A stretch of DNA of 64,000 bases from Paramecium tetraurelia (lineage: Eukaryota > Ciliophora > Oligohymenophorea > Peniculida > Parameciidae): assembly GCF_000165425.1 (NCBI RefSeq), contig NW_001799144.1, forward strand, positions 128,386 through 192,385, in the 5' to 3' direction. How positions within the stretch are numbered: the first letter of the stretch is position 1; each line of letters begins with the position of its first letter. The position numbers were made by a program, and so were the translations under genes. Below the pieces are notes generated by a model. That model saw only the letters and a list, made by a program, of their open reading frames with translations, was not told where the DNA came from and searched no databases. Below, in pieces: positions 11,156 to 22,731 of this stretch.

Positions 11156-12518
11156 TCATTTCAAAAAACTCATAACATTCCTAACTTCCAAAACCTCTTA
11201 ACCTTTAAAAAACACATTAACTTCTTCCAAACTCAATTCTACCTCTGCCTTCCTCGCCATCAACAAAACATTTGACTAAGAAAACTCCCCGAATTCATTC
11301 AACAAGTCCTTGTTCTATATCAAAGCCTTCTTTGCGTATTATTATTTCAAATATCTACTTAATTGCAACAACAATATCAATTTTATGAATAGCATCTTCA
11401 GGACATTCATATTTATAGGTTGCTTTCTCTCCAAAATCCTACTGCATTCTAATGAGCGTTTGAATTCTTCATAACTTTGACCACCAAAAAAGATCATCAA
11501 CTACTCCACATCCGAATAATCCAGCTGGAACTCCTATCCCACAATCTCTTATATCTACTTTTGCAAATACTAAAATTCCAATCTCCCATTGATGCTCAAC
11601 AATTCAAATAGCTTTATACTATCAAATTTATTTAGCTTCTCCAATAATTGATCAATCTATTAATAAATCTAACTGTGTTCTTTGATCAAATATAAAAAAC
11701 TCCGTATTTATTTCCATTCATTTTATCTAAACTTAGTTATAATCATACCTCAAAATGGTCTTTTATTTCTCAAATTCCTAAAAGTTTTGAATTCTCTTTC
11801 TGAATTATTTCGAATATGAATGATATGGGCATGATTTATTGTTTATCCATCCCAATTTTATATCTTTATTCCTCAGTTATTCCTTCCCCATTTCCTATTC
11901 ATAATCATCAATGCTTTGATCATGCTCTCTAAACAATTTCTTCATGTCCTCATAAGTAACAATACCATTTTAATCAAAATCCAATCTTCTCCAGATTGCT
12001 TCTATATTTATTTTATAGCCAAAATCACCTACTAATTAATTCAAATCCTTCTGTTTAAATGGGTAATCCAATAACCCTTCTACTTCTATTGGGTGTTGTT
12101 TAATCTACTATAAAAAATGAATTTCAGTTGCTAATAGAATAGATAAATGTTCTTTGATTAATTCTTATTCCTCTGGGGAACCAATCGTTTTTTGGAGTTT
12201 TTATGTCAATTATGCTCTTAATTAAGGTTTACTCCTTGGCAAACACAAATTCATAAAGTTAGCAAAAGATAACTTATTGTCTTTAAATTCAGAGTAATAA
12301 TCAATTAACAACGCACATTAATCAGGAGATTTAGAGATTAATTTTGAAATTGCATCTATTGTTATTTAATTTGTATTTTATTCATCAATTATTTAGAAAG
12401 CTCTGTAAAGAGTGAAATATTCATTCGAAGTCATATGAATCTTTGTTTTCTCTATTTGTTCTTCCAAATCAAGTAGATGGATGATCAAATCGATAAAATT
12501 TTATCTGTTATTTTTCAT
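11156..12518 (-). CDS. EF-hand protein, otherwise unknown
   Basis: 446 residues with one intron (11727-11748). Largely helical and rich in Gln, Glu, Lys and Leu. One clear EF-hand loop, LDFDQNGIVTYED, has Asp at positions 1 and 3, Asn at 5 and Glu/Asp at the end; an earlier segment (YRAFQIIDEQNTNQITIDA) looks like a degenerate partner. This suggests calcium-dependent regulation, perhaps cytoskeletal, but there is no catalytic domain. Its start lies in the same reading frame as the end of the upstream lipase gene with no stop between, so the two might be one transcript product. Confidence 0.7.
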
Positions 12519-12552
12519 ATTATATTAATTAGTATATAAAACTTTACAATAT

Positions 12553-13782
12553 TCAATTAGAAATGAACACTCTTAGAAGTAACTCTATAAATATTATGAT
12601 GCTAATTTTAGTACTTATTTTTAAACATGCATATTTTCTAATAGAATTTATAAAAACAATTACTTTCTGAATAACATGAGAAGAATTGCAACGATGATTC
12701 TCATTTTGCTTCTGTATTGTTTAACAACAACTCCGTAATTGTGTTCTCTCATAAAAGACATTTTAATATCTTTGCTTAACATTTTTGTGCACCATTAAGT
12801 GATGAGAATCTTCATTTTAGACCATTCAGAGTCATTGTGCAATTCGTGAAATCCTTGCTCAAATATTTTCAGTGTTTTTTCTTTGGATTGGATGAGTCTA
12901 TAAAAATCAAGGGAATCTAAGTGCGATGCAACTTTGTCCTCTTTTCCCATGCAATAACAAGACAGGGATTTTGAATTTAGTTGCATTTGGCAAAATGAAT
13001 TGCTGAAATAGAAGTACATTGTATGCAAATTAGATGCTCATATAAGGATGCATGAGGTGATCAGTGGCAAGCTTTTTGATATGATGATTATTTTTTGAGG
13101 CGTATGATAAATTTTGGTATGTATTGACTTGGAGATCAGGGCATAACTTAGTCATGAGTTTAAGGGTGAGCATCTTGATTTTCCCATATTTGGCTGGCAC
13201 TCGTAATTAAGCACTACTACAAATAAGTCCTTAAAATTGGAATGAGGGATTCATTAAACAAAAGCTGATAACCATAGAAGCACCGAGAGCGTGACAAAAT
13301 ATAAATAAAGGAACTGATCTATCAACTAATTATAAAACGATGTCTAAATCCATGTGCATTTATTCAACGGTGGCTTAGCCTCTTATACCTCCAGAATAGC
13401 CAAATCCTCTTTGGTCATAGAGATAAACTTTAAAATTGTTGAGTAGAAAAGAATCAGTCAACTAGAAGAATGAAATTCGAATTTACTTATTGATAATTTC
13501 CTGAGTGCTCACCAAATCCATGTACGATTATTACTTGAGCATCTACAAATTAAGGAGTAAATTCCTAATAATATAATTAAACTCCATGAGTTTTAGTATC
13601 GAGATATCTTCTAGACACCTTAAAATAGCATATTTAAATACAGTGACTTTCGATGTTTATTAAATTCCTAAGAATGACGGATTAAGTCCCTTCTTAAATA
13701 TTTAACCGTCAGATTAGATATCTGTGCTTTCTGTTCTTTTTGGTGAATCCATCAATCTCTCATCTGTGGTAGAATAGCTCAT
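12553..13782 (-). CDS. Monoacylglycerol-lipase-like alpha/beta hydrolase
   Basis: Introns 13619-13641, 13462-13486 and a possible last one, 12638-12663. Seen motifs: IIVHGFGEHSGNY (oxyanion turn), YDQRGFGYSGG, the nucleophile region FCHALGASM where the usual GHSLGG is changed (His-Ala in place of His-Ser), LLLHGKEDKVAS with the acid Asp, and GFHELHND with the catalytic His. The nucleophile Ser is therefore not at its usual place, so activity is doubtful. The frame needs one base fewer near 12942-12948 (T4C3 run) to keep LLLHG joined to KEDKVAS. The C-terminus ends in a hydrophobic stretch; which stop is used is unclear. Confidence 0.75.
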
Positions 13783-14479
13783 TATATATTTATTTTTCTG
13801 AACCATAGAGTCAAATGTTTGTGATTAAGAATGAGGTATTATCTTTCATTATGACGCAAGCATTCATTAGATCAATAAATTTTATAAAAATATTATTTTC
13901 AGCTACTCATCCAATCTTTTATAAGATTGTTTCCCATCTACTAAAATAATAAGAGCTATCGATCTCACCAACAATAGTAATATTTACAATAAATTTATTG
14001 CTTATACTAGAAAAAATGAATTTTTAAATATTCAATAATTTTAATCTCAGAATGGATTAACAACACTAGATTTTCAATCCTCTTTTAAAAAGCCACTAAA
14101 ATTAATTCTTTACATTTTATTTCAATCATCATTGGCCAATCTTGACATTATCTAATTATACTTGTTAACCTCACAAAATTATACCAAATTTCGTTCTATT
14201 TCTGGTTTCCATATTATTGTACTTTAACTAAGATTGTTCAAGGTTCAAAGTGACACTTCTAAGGATAACAATTGAATTTATTAAATTACAGGAAATAATA
14301 GAATTTTACATTTCATTGAAAAATAAATTTTAATTAAAATGGTGTATGCTCGTCTAGCATCAAGTGTAAGAATACTTAACATCTTAACTGGATTTTATGT
14401 TATACATTAAACTTGAGAAGTTAGAAATGGAAGGGAGTTATTTATACTACTAATTATTGATTATATTGCAATTATCATT
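13783..14479. other. Intergenic, no gene seen
   Basis: About 700 bp between the start of the lipase and the stop of the Gln-rich-tail kinase, both on the minus strand. A short plus-strand frame from an ATG near 14341 ends after ~25 codons and has no support. It is probably the promoter region of the lipase and the 3' region of the kinase gene. Confidence 0.5.
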
Positions 14480-16052
14480 TCAATAGTAATTCGGTGTTTA
14501 TTTATTTCTCATTTCAGTATCCCTCGTCATTTTCAATGCTTATTAAATCTTTCTGTCAATTTCATTCAATCCATCATCTTACTCCTCTTCTTGATAATAC
14601 ATTGTTGATGTCATATTTTAAGGTGACTATAATGTATGATATGGGGACTACTCTATTTATTAGGGTACATGGTGAACAGGTTATTATACAAAATAATTGG
14701 ACTAAGCATTTGCTAATTCATTTAAATAAGGTTGTTGTTATTGATATGAATACATATAAGATTGTTATGGAGGAAATTAATTTTAAGGCAATGGTTATTA
14801 TTATTATGGCTATTAAGAAGGTAATTAAGATGCTAAAATTGGTTGTTGTGAAGGCACTTACTATTGGTATTAAAAAGGTGGTTATTAAGGCAAAGACTGT
14901 ATCTGTTAAGGTTAAACTATTTGCTATTATTATTATGGCTATTATTATTGTTGTTAGAATTATTAAAATTACATGGGAACTTAAGTTTGGGGTTATTATT
15001 ATTACAGATGTGGAGGTGGCAAAGATTATGAATATTATTAATGTTATGGTCGATATGGTGATATTGATTATTATGGTAATTGAGGTTGTTAGTATAAAAG
15101 GGAAAAGGGTTGGAGATTCAGAATCTGAACTTCGAATTATTTGAGGGCATCCTTAATATATAAAAGTTGAAATTACATAAATATCTTAATATGAAGGTCT
15201 TTCATCAGGCTACTCCTTTAACAACTCTCTGACCATCCTGTACCAAGGATTTGAATACCCAAGTTATTTCACAGTTTCTAATAATTGTTAAAGGAAATGG
15301 CCATCAATTCTATTAGATTTATAGAGATTCTTTCCACTCATTAGAGTTGAGCATTCTAGCATAGTGACACCCAAAGAAAAGACATCAGATTTGGCTGTAA
15401 TTGAAGGATTGTTGATTGAATATAGTTGTTCTGGACTTAAATATGCTATTTCTTGATTATTAATTTGTCTTTAATAACCTGTTTGATCTGGTTTCAATAT
15501 GCCTAATTCCTATAAAGAATTAAGGAGGATACTTACAGCCATTTTCAAATCATCTGACAATTAAATGTTGCAAGGTCTGATGTCTCCAAGAACTTTGTTT
15601 TGTTCTTCAAGATAAATTCCCAATTTAGCAATAGTGAATAACATCTTCCAAAGCTCAGCTTCAGTAAAGTATTGATTGGTTTGTCTTCTTGTTTCAATGG
15701 ACTTTTCTAAAGTGTAGTCAAAGAATTCCAAATATACAGTAATTTTTGAAAAATCTCCACACCATTAATTTTATGAATTTGAATGATATCCTAAGAGTTT
15801 GACTAAATTTTAATGTTGGATCTTAGATCTCTTTTCACAATTACCTAAATAAATTAATTTTATATTACTGATGGATGCATCATATTCTGATGAATTGTTG
15901 CACCAGATGCTTTTGACCATTATGAAAGTATTCTGTTGAGTTCTGTAAATCTGAACATCTCCAAAACGCAAGTCTTTTAGCTCCCTCACCTTTACGCATT
16001 GTCTTTGGAACTCTTGCACAAACTTCTCACTCTAAGAAGAATTAGCACCCAT
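14480..16052 (-). CDS. Probable pseudokinase with long Gln/Pro-rich tail
   Basis: 506 residues with introns 15510-15536 and 15152-15176. The start MGANSS could be N-myristoylated. The kinase-like domain (to about residue 290) has ISPEQ-type and RPSYQDIYDAL C-lobe features. The catalytic loop reads LGDIRPCN (Lys changed to Arg, His lost) and the metal-binding DFG is AELG, so phosphotransfer is unlikely and a scaffolding role is more plausible. The last ~200 residues are very rich in Gln and Pro with Tyr, ending in an acidic-helical segment (EEEQDDGLNEIDRKIQQAL). Because Gln is TAA/TAG, the antisense strand of this tail shows a misleading 216-codon frame at 14494-15144. Confidence 0.8.
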
Positions 16053-16076
16053 TTTTAAATTTATATAGTTAAAACA

Positions 16077-17060
16077 TCATTAAACAACTTTTAATCCTTC
16101 TAATTGCAATATCTTATTGTAAGCCTCCATTAAATCATTCACAACATATTTCCCAGGATCTTTTGGATCATTGTCACCATCTCTGAACACACCACTCCTC
16201 ACCAATAATGATGGCCATCCAATTAAGTTTGCACCTCTTATATCACTTGTAGGGTTATCACCAATCATATAAAAATTACCAATATTTTCATGTTTTTCAT
16301 GTATATAAGATTATACATATCTAAATGTATTTAGAGATGGTTTTCCGTAATAAATGATATTTGGATTTATATTGTACTGTTTCTTTAAAATAGAAATGAG
16401 AGTGTTAGTGAATGTTCCAAATGCCAGTCTTGGCAATTTAAATTAATCTGCATAAGTCGCATCGTTATTGACTACATAAATAGGTATATCTTTATTCACC
16501 TTAACCAAATTGGAAATGGTCTAAATACTCTCTTCCCACTTTATTGGATCAAATACTATAAACACTGCTTCGATTTGTCTATTTTTCATCTATTCCATTT
16601 GTCTTTATTTGATGTCAGCCTCATATTATCTAATCATCTCAGGATCATATTATTTAAAAGCAACTTAATCAAACAATGCAGAATATTCATCTATTGTGTA
16701 GAAATATTTTAGATCACAATCCTTAGCTATTTCTGTTAGTTTGCCAGCTCCACAGATTAAAATTAATCTATTCTAATATTCATTCATTATTGGTCTTAAT
16801 GGAGTGTAATTCAAAAAGATATGATTTCTCTTAAAATTTGAACCCATAATCTTATTCAAGGAATTGGCTTTCTCCAACTCTGTGCATCCTCCTCCATTAG
16901 TCAATAGATAAAAGGGAATCCTAATATTGTGTCTGATTCCATTTGTGTAATGGCAATTCAATAATTGCTTAACAACTGTGTCTGAATTTGGAATTATTGA
17001 CTTCCCCCTCACTAATACTCCATCAATATCTGAGACTATGGCTGGGATCAATTTATTCAT
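16077..17060 (-). CDS. HAD-superfamily phosphatase, CECR5-like
   Basis: 327 residues in one exon. Motif I VSDIDGVLVRG gives the nucleophile Asp and acid/base Asp of the haloacid dehalogenase fold. FYLLTNGGG (motif II, Thr-Asn-Gly-Gly) and MIGDNPTSDIRGANLIGW (motif IV with two Asp) follow, and a central cap insert lies between. The layout matches the CECR5/TIGR01456-type C2-cap subgroup, related to 4-nitrophenylphosphatases. The substrate is unknown. It ends 18 bp before the stop-proximal sequence of the IPK1-like gene on the same strand begins; no intron is needed. Confidence 0.85.
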
Positions 17061-17078
17061 TTTTATATATAAAATAAT

Positions 17079-18132
17079 TCATTTAAGAGAATCATAATAA
17101 TTTCTCAATTTGATTAATTCGTCTATGGTTGACAGGTAATCTCCAATTTTATTCAATGGCTTCAAATCACAATCAACTATTGAATACTGATAAAACAGTT
17201 TTTAATTGCCCACTTCAACGAATTTGCCTGAGCCTTCCCTCCTGAAACTTGCGATGATTGACAGATCACTCAAAGCTTAAAAGGAGGAAAAGGTCAACAA
17301 TTTAAAGGCTAGCTTTTATATTTCAGGATCTTAACACTTTCCTTCCACAACTTCCTATAATTATTTATTGGTTAGGTTTCTTTGTCTTAATTTCTCATAG
17401 GCTTCCTAAGTTTCTTCAACTGTGAGATTCATTTACTACAACATATGAAAGAATCCCTTGAGTTATTGAATGAGATCCTCTAACAGCAGAGTCTCGCTAA
17501 TGATTGAGGCTATCTAAAAATATTGGTATGTATATTACCTCTTCTATATTAAATTCTTCAATGCTTTGAACCTGTTTCTATTATTTATTAAAGAGTCTAA
17601 AATTGTTCTCAGGTATTTCTGCTAAATCAATGATCGCATCAAATAAATTTTCAACCTTCCCGTTATAAAACTTCCTAGGGTCATATTTAGAGATTAAGGA
17701 ATCGATTTCCACTTTTGTGCTTTGATAAATATCTTTGCCAGATTTTTGTAATTTCTTTTAAGCCTTTAAGAGTTGGATCATAAAAAATCTTTGATTCTTA
17801 GGATCACATAAGTCCTTGTTTTCTTATTTGTTTGATAAAATTGGTAAGAATGTTTTGGGTTTGATTTCCACCGCAAATACAACATTAAAAAATAGATTGT
17901 CCATAATTTAACATTATTGATCCCCTATCTGGTATGGTTGCTTTTTTGCGAAATACTTTTTAAGAGGAGTCCAATCCGTATTGTTGAAAGGCATAATGAG
18001 ATTCGTGGAAATCTCACACATGTCCCTTGGCTTACGAATTCTAATGACCTTATCCTTCAGAGTGGGATCTTCACCAATATATTAATAGACAATGTGCTGA
18101 GCACCTTCACCAAGAACTGTATATTGATCCAT
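17079..18132 (-). CDS. Inositol-pentakisphosphate 2-kinase-like (IPK1)
   Basis: 342 residues with one 25-nt intron (17514-17538). N-terminus YTVLGEGAQHIVYQY is the ATP loop; VIRIRKP follows; VVFAVEIKPK is the family EIKPK signature; the C-terminal ALSDLSIIASF and YSIVDCDLKPLNKI match the catalytic DxxxK/D segments of IPK1. Family members phosphorylate inositol pentakisphosphate at the 2-position to give phytate (InsP6), a cofactor in mRNA export and signalling. All expected motifs are present, so the call is strong although the zinc-binding region was not checked residue by residue. Confidence 0.88.
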
Positions 18133-18151
18133 TTTATAATTTAAATATAAA

Positions 18152-19292
18152 TCAACGAGCCCCTTTTAATCACATTTAAGACAGCATCAACAATTTGTTC
18201 TGTTTTTGGAAATGATATGGCTTCTAAATTGAAAGCATATGGAGTTGGCACTTCAACTCCAGTGACTCTTTGAATAGGAGCATCCAAATATTTAAAGGCT
18301 CCTCCTTCCATAATAAGAGCAGCGATTTCAGCTCCGATTCCTGATTATGGCCATCCTTCTTCAACACAAACTACTCTTCCTGTCTTCTTTACACTCTAAA
18401 GAATGGTTTCTCTATCCAAAGGTCTTAAGCTTCTTAAATTGATAACTTCACAACTGATGCCCTCACGAAACAGTTGTTCAGCAGCTCTAAGTGAATACTC
18501 AACCATTTTAGAAAATGCCACGATTGTAACATGATCACCTTTCCTCATGATCTTAGTCCTTTCCAATTGGAGCAATGTAATTTGGATCTCTGGCCTCAGC
18601 AGACAATTCAAATGATTCACTGTATAGAATCTCATTCTCCAAAAATACAACAGGATTTGGATTACGAACAGCTGCCTTTAATAATGATTTTGCATCATCA
18701 CAATCATAGGGGGATAGCACTATCAATCCTGGCACATTGCTATACCAAGAGGCAAAACATTGAGAATGTTGTGCAGCCACATATGCAGTTGCTCTGAATC
18801 ATATTATTTATTTATTTACCCATTGATTCCTCTAAAAACTATTGAAGCCTTCTAATCACCAGCACTCATGTAATGAGCTTTGGCTGCTGAATTTATAATG
18901 TGATCAATTGCTTGCATAGCAAAATTCCAAGTCATAAACTCAACTATTGGCTTTAACCCATAAAGGGCAGCTCCCACTGAGATTCCTGTGAATCCAGCCT
19001 CTGTAATTGGGGTATCAATAATTCTCTCGCCTCCATACTTTTAGAAAAGTCCCTTTGAAACTTTATACGCTCCTTGATACAGCCCTACTTCCTCGCCTAA
19101 AATATTACTTTGAATAATTTACCAATTAAAAATACATTTGGATCATGAGCCAGTTCTTCATCCATAGCAAGATTTATTGCTTCTCTCACAGTCATCTTTA
19201 TTGGAGTTAATTATGTGGGCTCTAGAATGAAAATGATTTCAATATATACAAGGTTGATATGCGTAGCGCAATTTCAATAAATTTCTATACAT
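18152..19292 (-). CDS. PDHB: Pyruvate dehydrogenase E1 beta subunit, mitochondrial
   Basis: Introns 19222-19249, 19097-19122 and 18794-18819. The first exon gives [14 protein letters not shown], a basic, acid-free mitochondrial presequence. Then come [61 protein letters not shown], and [24 protein letters not shown] near the end: the E1 beta fold that binds thiamine diphosphate with E1 alpha and starts pyruvate decarboxylation. The frame has one base too many within 18551-18564 (between YIAPIGK and KIMRKGDH), and probably one more in the G4 run near the end; read without the latter the frame would run to 18057 into IPK1. It could be a very young pseudogene or sequence error. Confidence 0.88.
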
Positions 19293-19300
19293 TAATTTTA

Positions 19301-20790
19301 ATGATATTTTTATTATGCATCTCAGCTGTTTTAGCTAGCTTTAATACTTAATATGTAACTGATTAATTGGAAATCCAACAAACCAATTTGAATAGTTCCA
19401 AAAGTTATTAGTTGTCCCTCATAATTACTCAATTACCATCAAACAATTATTGCTTACCATTGCTCTAAGTCATCATTAATAACCAAACTCATAATGATTC
19501 ATTGGCTTATTCCATTAAAGCTAATATTCAAAAAGTGTATTTCAATTCCACTGATAACATCACTATCAAAGTTAGTTGTATAATGTTAGAGCACTTTTAA
19601 AATCAAAAAAACATCAACAAAACAATGCATTTTAATTTGACTCTAACTGAAGCAGTAAATCTAATTTTAATTTTTTAGAAATAACATATTTCACCACCAT
19701 GCCAGTTCCCTCATTATGGGTAAAATTGCAGTCTTTCGATTCAACAAATCTAAAAAGAATTCTCTGTAACAATTCTAATTCTTAACAATACCTGGTTTTA
19801 TGCTTACACCATTCTTGACAATGACGATTATGAGGTAATTACTAATTAATTATATCCAGATTTATGTACAAAATGGAGACTCCTTATTTGGTATTTCAAT
19901 CATTTCATTTAATAAAGTGAATGTTACTAGACTTCCATCATTTCTATAAAATTTTATAGTATTGGATTCTTACAGCGATGAAAATCAAATTTTATTACCA
20001 AAAACAGAAAATAGTTAAGAAAGTATTTATATTATTGGCATGTACAATTTCAATTCCACTTAAATTTAGGAAATTACAATCACAATTACGTATATATACT
20101 AAATTAATAATAGAGCTTCTGATAAAAATGAAGAATTTCCATTTTGGGCTACAATACTTTTGATATCTATTGTGATCTTTGGTCTATTGCTATTTCTAAT
20201 AATACTGTGTCATTATAAGCGATAATATAAAAAGCTAACCTAAATCAAACCAGCTTTAGATAGGAAAGTATTAAAGAAATACATGCCACCTTAAAAAGTA
20301 GATTCGAAAATGAGTGCTGATACTTGCTCAGTTTGTTTGGTCTAATTTGAATTAAAAGAGAAGTATTGCAAAACTCCTTGCAATCATTACTTCCATGAAC
20401 AATGCTTATTAGATTGGTATATTAATATTCTATTAAAGGACAACCAAATAAGCCAATTGTCCAGTTTGTAGATAAGGATTACTGGAAAATGAAATTAATG
20501 AATTAATGGAAGTTAAGAACAATAGAAATCGATAAGTCTAAGAATTAAACATATAAGAAATATAAGAAGCTATCAAATCAAAGGATGAACCACCGTCACA
20601 AACTTACAGGGATTTGCCATTTCTACAATTATCATCTTCTCCTTTTAGAACTTAGTGCAAAATAGAATTGGATTGCTCTCCTTAAGCAGAACATTCGCCA
20701 CAAATTATTTAATTTGATGGATCTCCTCAAAATTTAACAAATAGAAACCTATGTTTTTAATCGGATGGCATTGTGGAGTCTTAAAATTGA
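19301..20790 (+). CDS. Transmembrane RING-H2 E3 ligase
   Basis: 480 residues with introns 19835-19859 and 20417-20438. Signal peptide (MIFLLCISAVLAS), a long extracytoplasmic part with many Asn-x-Ser/Thr sites, one membrane segment (WATILLISIVIFGLLLFLII), a basic stop-transfer CHYKRQ, then a RING-H2: CSVCLVQFELKEKYCKTPC, HYFHEQCLLDW and CPVCRQ. The order is that of PA-TM-RING/Goliath-type ubiquitin ligases, which sort or degrade membrane cargo. A polar Ser/Gln tail follows. The start codon is only 8 bp from that of the divergent PDHB gene. Confidence 0.85.
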
Positions 20791-21202
20791 TATAAATTCT
20801 CATGCTTAATATTGATGTTATATTCATATAATAAGGTTTCAATTCTACTCTTTTCTTGATTCTTAATACATAGATTTGCACAATATTAATATATACCTTT
20901 CCATATTTAGACCTAAGTTAATAGATATGCATTAGAGTCTCAAAAAAGTATGTACTAATAGGTTGAAAATTCTGATTATGGAAAGGTACTTTATTCATTT
21001 GTTAATGTAGATATCTAAAATGATATAATAGTAATAATTTATTATTTTATTATGTATTTTCTAATATTGTTTACTAATTTGATATTATTATTTGAAGTAT
21101 TTAATAATTGTTATCTTATTCATTATCCTGAAATTTTGAATTATATTTAAATATAGATATATATATGCCAAATGATGATTTAATATATGTAATTTTATTT
21201 TC
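20791..21202. other. Spacer with coding-like fragment after the RING gene
   Basis: Around 20870-21010 the plus strand reads as plausible protein (for example QTQVNRYALESQKSMYQQV) in a frame different from the RING gene. A TGA separates them and no intron joins them cleanly. It may be a degraded C-terminal extension or chance. The remainder is A+T-rich spacer between two convergent 3' ends. Confidence 0.3.
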
Positions 21203-21825
21203 TCAATATCTTCTTGGAGCGGTAATGATTTCGTAAAACTCATCAAATGAGATTTATTCTGGGCTCTCTGTTTTTCTAAGAATGTGAATGTGATGGATCA
21301 TTTCATGCAATTCATCATCATTGAGAGTTTCACCCAATTCCTTTGCCACACGTTTAAGGTTTGTGAAATCAATGAATCTAAAATATCTTCATATATAAAC
21401 CCAGTATCTTCAGGATCGTAAATTTGGAACAATTTGAATGCACCTTCTTTTGTTTTATTATTTCCCAATCTGTCTGATATAATATTAACAAAAGTATCAA
21501 AATCAATTGAGCCTCCAAAACTAACATTAAAATGTGAATGAATACTTTTCCAAATCCTACACCATTTGATACACAAACTTGTTTCTAGCATCAACGCCTA
21601 AATCTTCAAGCACCTTTTTAATTTCGTGTGCATCAATTGTGCCACTCTTATCATCATCAAACAAATCAAATGTTTCCTTTTTTATGGTTATAACACTCTT
21701 ACCCTCAAATCATTGATTTCCTCTGGAGTCAAATAATTCTCCTTTGGCTTTTAAGGCTTGGCGGGTGCTTAGACCTTCTTGTTTGGTGCTGGCTACTACT
21801 CAACCTATTTGTTTGTTCTAGACAT
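21203..21825 (-). CDS. Centrin / caltractin-type EF-hand protein
   Basis: 182 residues with introns 21677-21702, 21521-21545 and 21378-21400. A basic, Pro/Gln/Lys-rich N-tail is followed by LTPEEINDLRETFDLFDDDKSG, a canonical first EF-hand, and IKKVLEDLGV. The later EF-hands are degenerate (loop YDPEDTGFIDF lacks a final acidic residue), and FTNLKRVAKELGETLNDDEL is the signature centrin helix. Centrins build calcium-contractile fibres at basal bodies and in the Paramecium infraciliary lattice. The divergent hands suggest one of the lattice-type centrins of this genus. Confidence 0.9.
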
Positions 21826-22731
21826 ATCTATTTAATAATTTTATTTATATATTTTTCATTATTCGTAATAATCCTAATAAATGTTGTCGGATATTTCAGT
21901 TTAATTCCCATTATTTCATCTTCCCCTATTATTTCAATTCTAATTTATTTTAGCATACACTAAATAATAGACAAACTTAATATCTAAAATAAATAATAAA
22001 TTATTTATAGTAATTTGATCCAAAGATAAAGTCTAGGATATATTTAAACTACTAAATGGTGTTGGTTAAATAGCTAAAGGATATAATTATCTATATTTAT
22101 CAACTTGGTTCTCCTTTACATTAAAGGAGAATCAATAACTGCTCCACTAATTGGACTATTATTCTCTTCCACTTTAGATTCATTTTTTAAGTTGATTCAC
22201 TATGAATGTGTATTTTTTTTGGATGAGAACACTCCATATTTTATAATATATTAAAGATTCCGACTGATTGACTTCTAATTTTCTTTCAATTATTCTAAAT
22301 ACATTTACAATCTAATATAAGCTTCTCATTTTATTAGAGTTCTTTTCAAAATATTGAATTCGATGGTATGCTTATCAATTTGTATATTTGATAGTTTGGA
22401 ATTGATAAATATGATTATTCTCATATTATTAAATTTATAATAGGATTTTTAATAAATAATACTAAAAATTAACTTAACTAAAAAGTGGTTTAATATTTGT
22501 GAATTATCACATTATTAGTATATGTCACAATTTATATTCTAAATAAAATTTATATAAACAAATTTGAATTCTATATCTGATTCTCTGAATTACTTTGAGG
22601 TATTTGTTAGAAAAGAGAGGTCTTTGGTTGATTGAATATATTTTAATAATATATATTATATTAGTTTAACACCTCTTTTTAAAAAGATTAAAAGGATTTT
22701 TAAATAATAAAAAAAATTTGTTTTATTAGAG
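21826..22731. other. Intergenic with weak minus-strand coding signal
   Basis: About 900 bp, very A+T-rich. On the minus strand, 22060-22235 reads as a Glu/Ser/Lys-rich peptide starting MECSHPKKIHIHSE, but it must change frame at an A6 run to continue. I see no domain and no stop that gives a convincing gene, so it is either a decayed small gene or chance. Confidence 0.3.

Noticed and set aside
14494-15144. 216-codon plus-strand frame, Ile/Val/Lys-rich, and a Tyr/Cys-rich plus-strand frame with four in-frame TGAs that first looked like a selenoprotein
   Set aside because: Both are antisense shadows of the Gln/Pro-rich tail of the minus-strand kinase; CAA/TAA/TAG runs read backward give Ile, Tyr and Cys.
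18057-18154. PDHB frame extending into the IPK1 gene, or a PDHB-IPK1 fusion through a 20-nt intron
   Set aside because: The conserved PDHB end lies just before 18152; one extra base in a G4 run explains the missed stop more simply.
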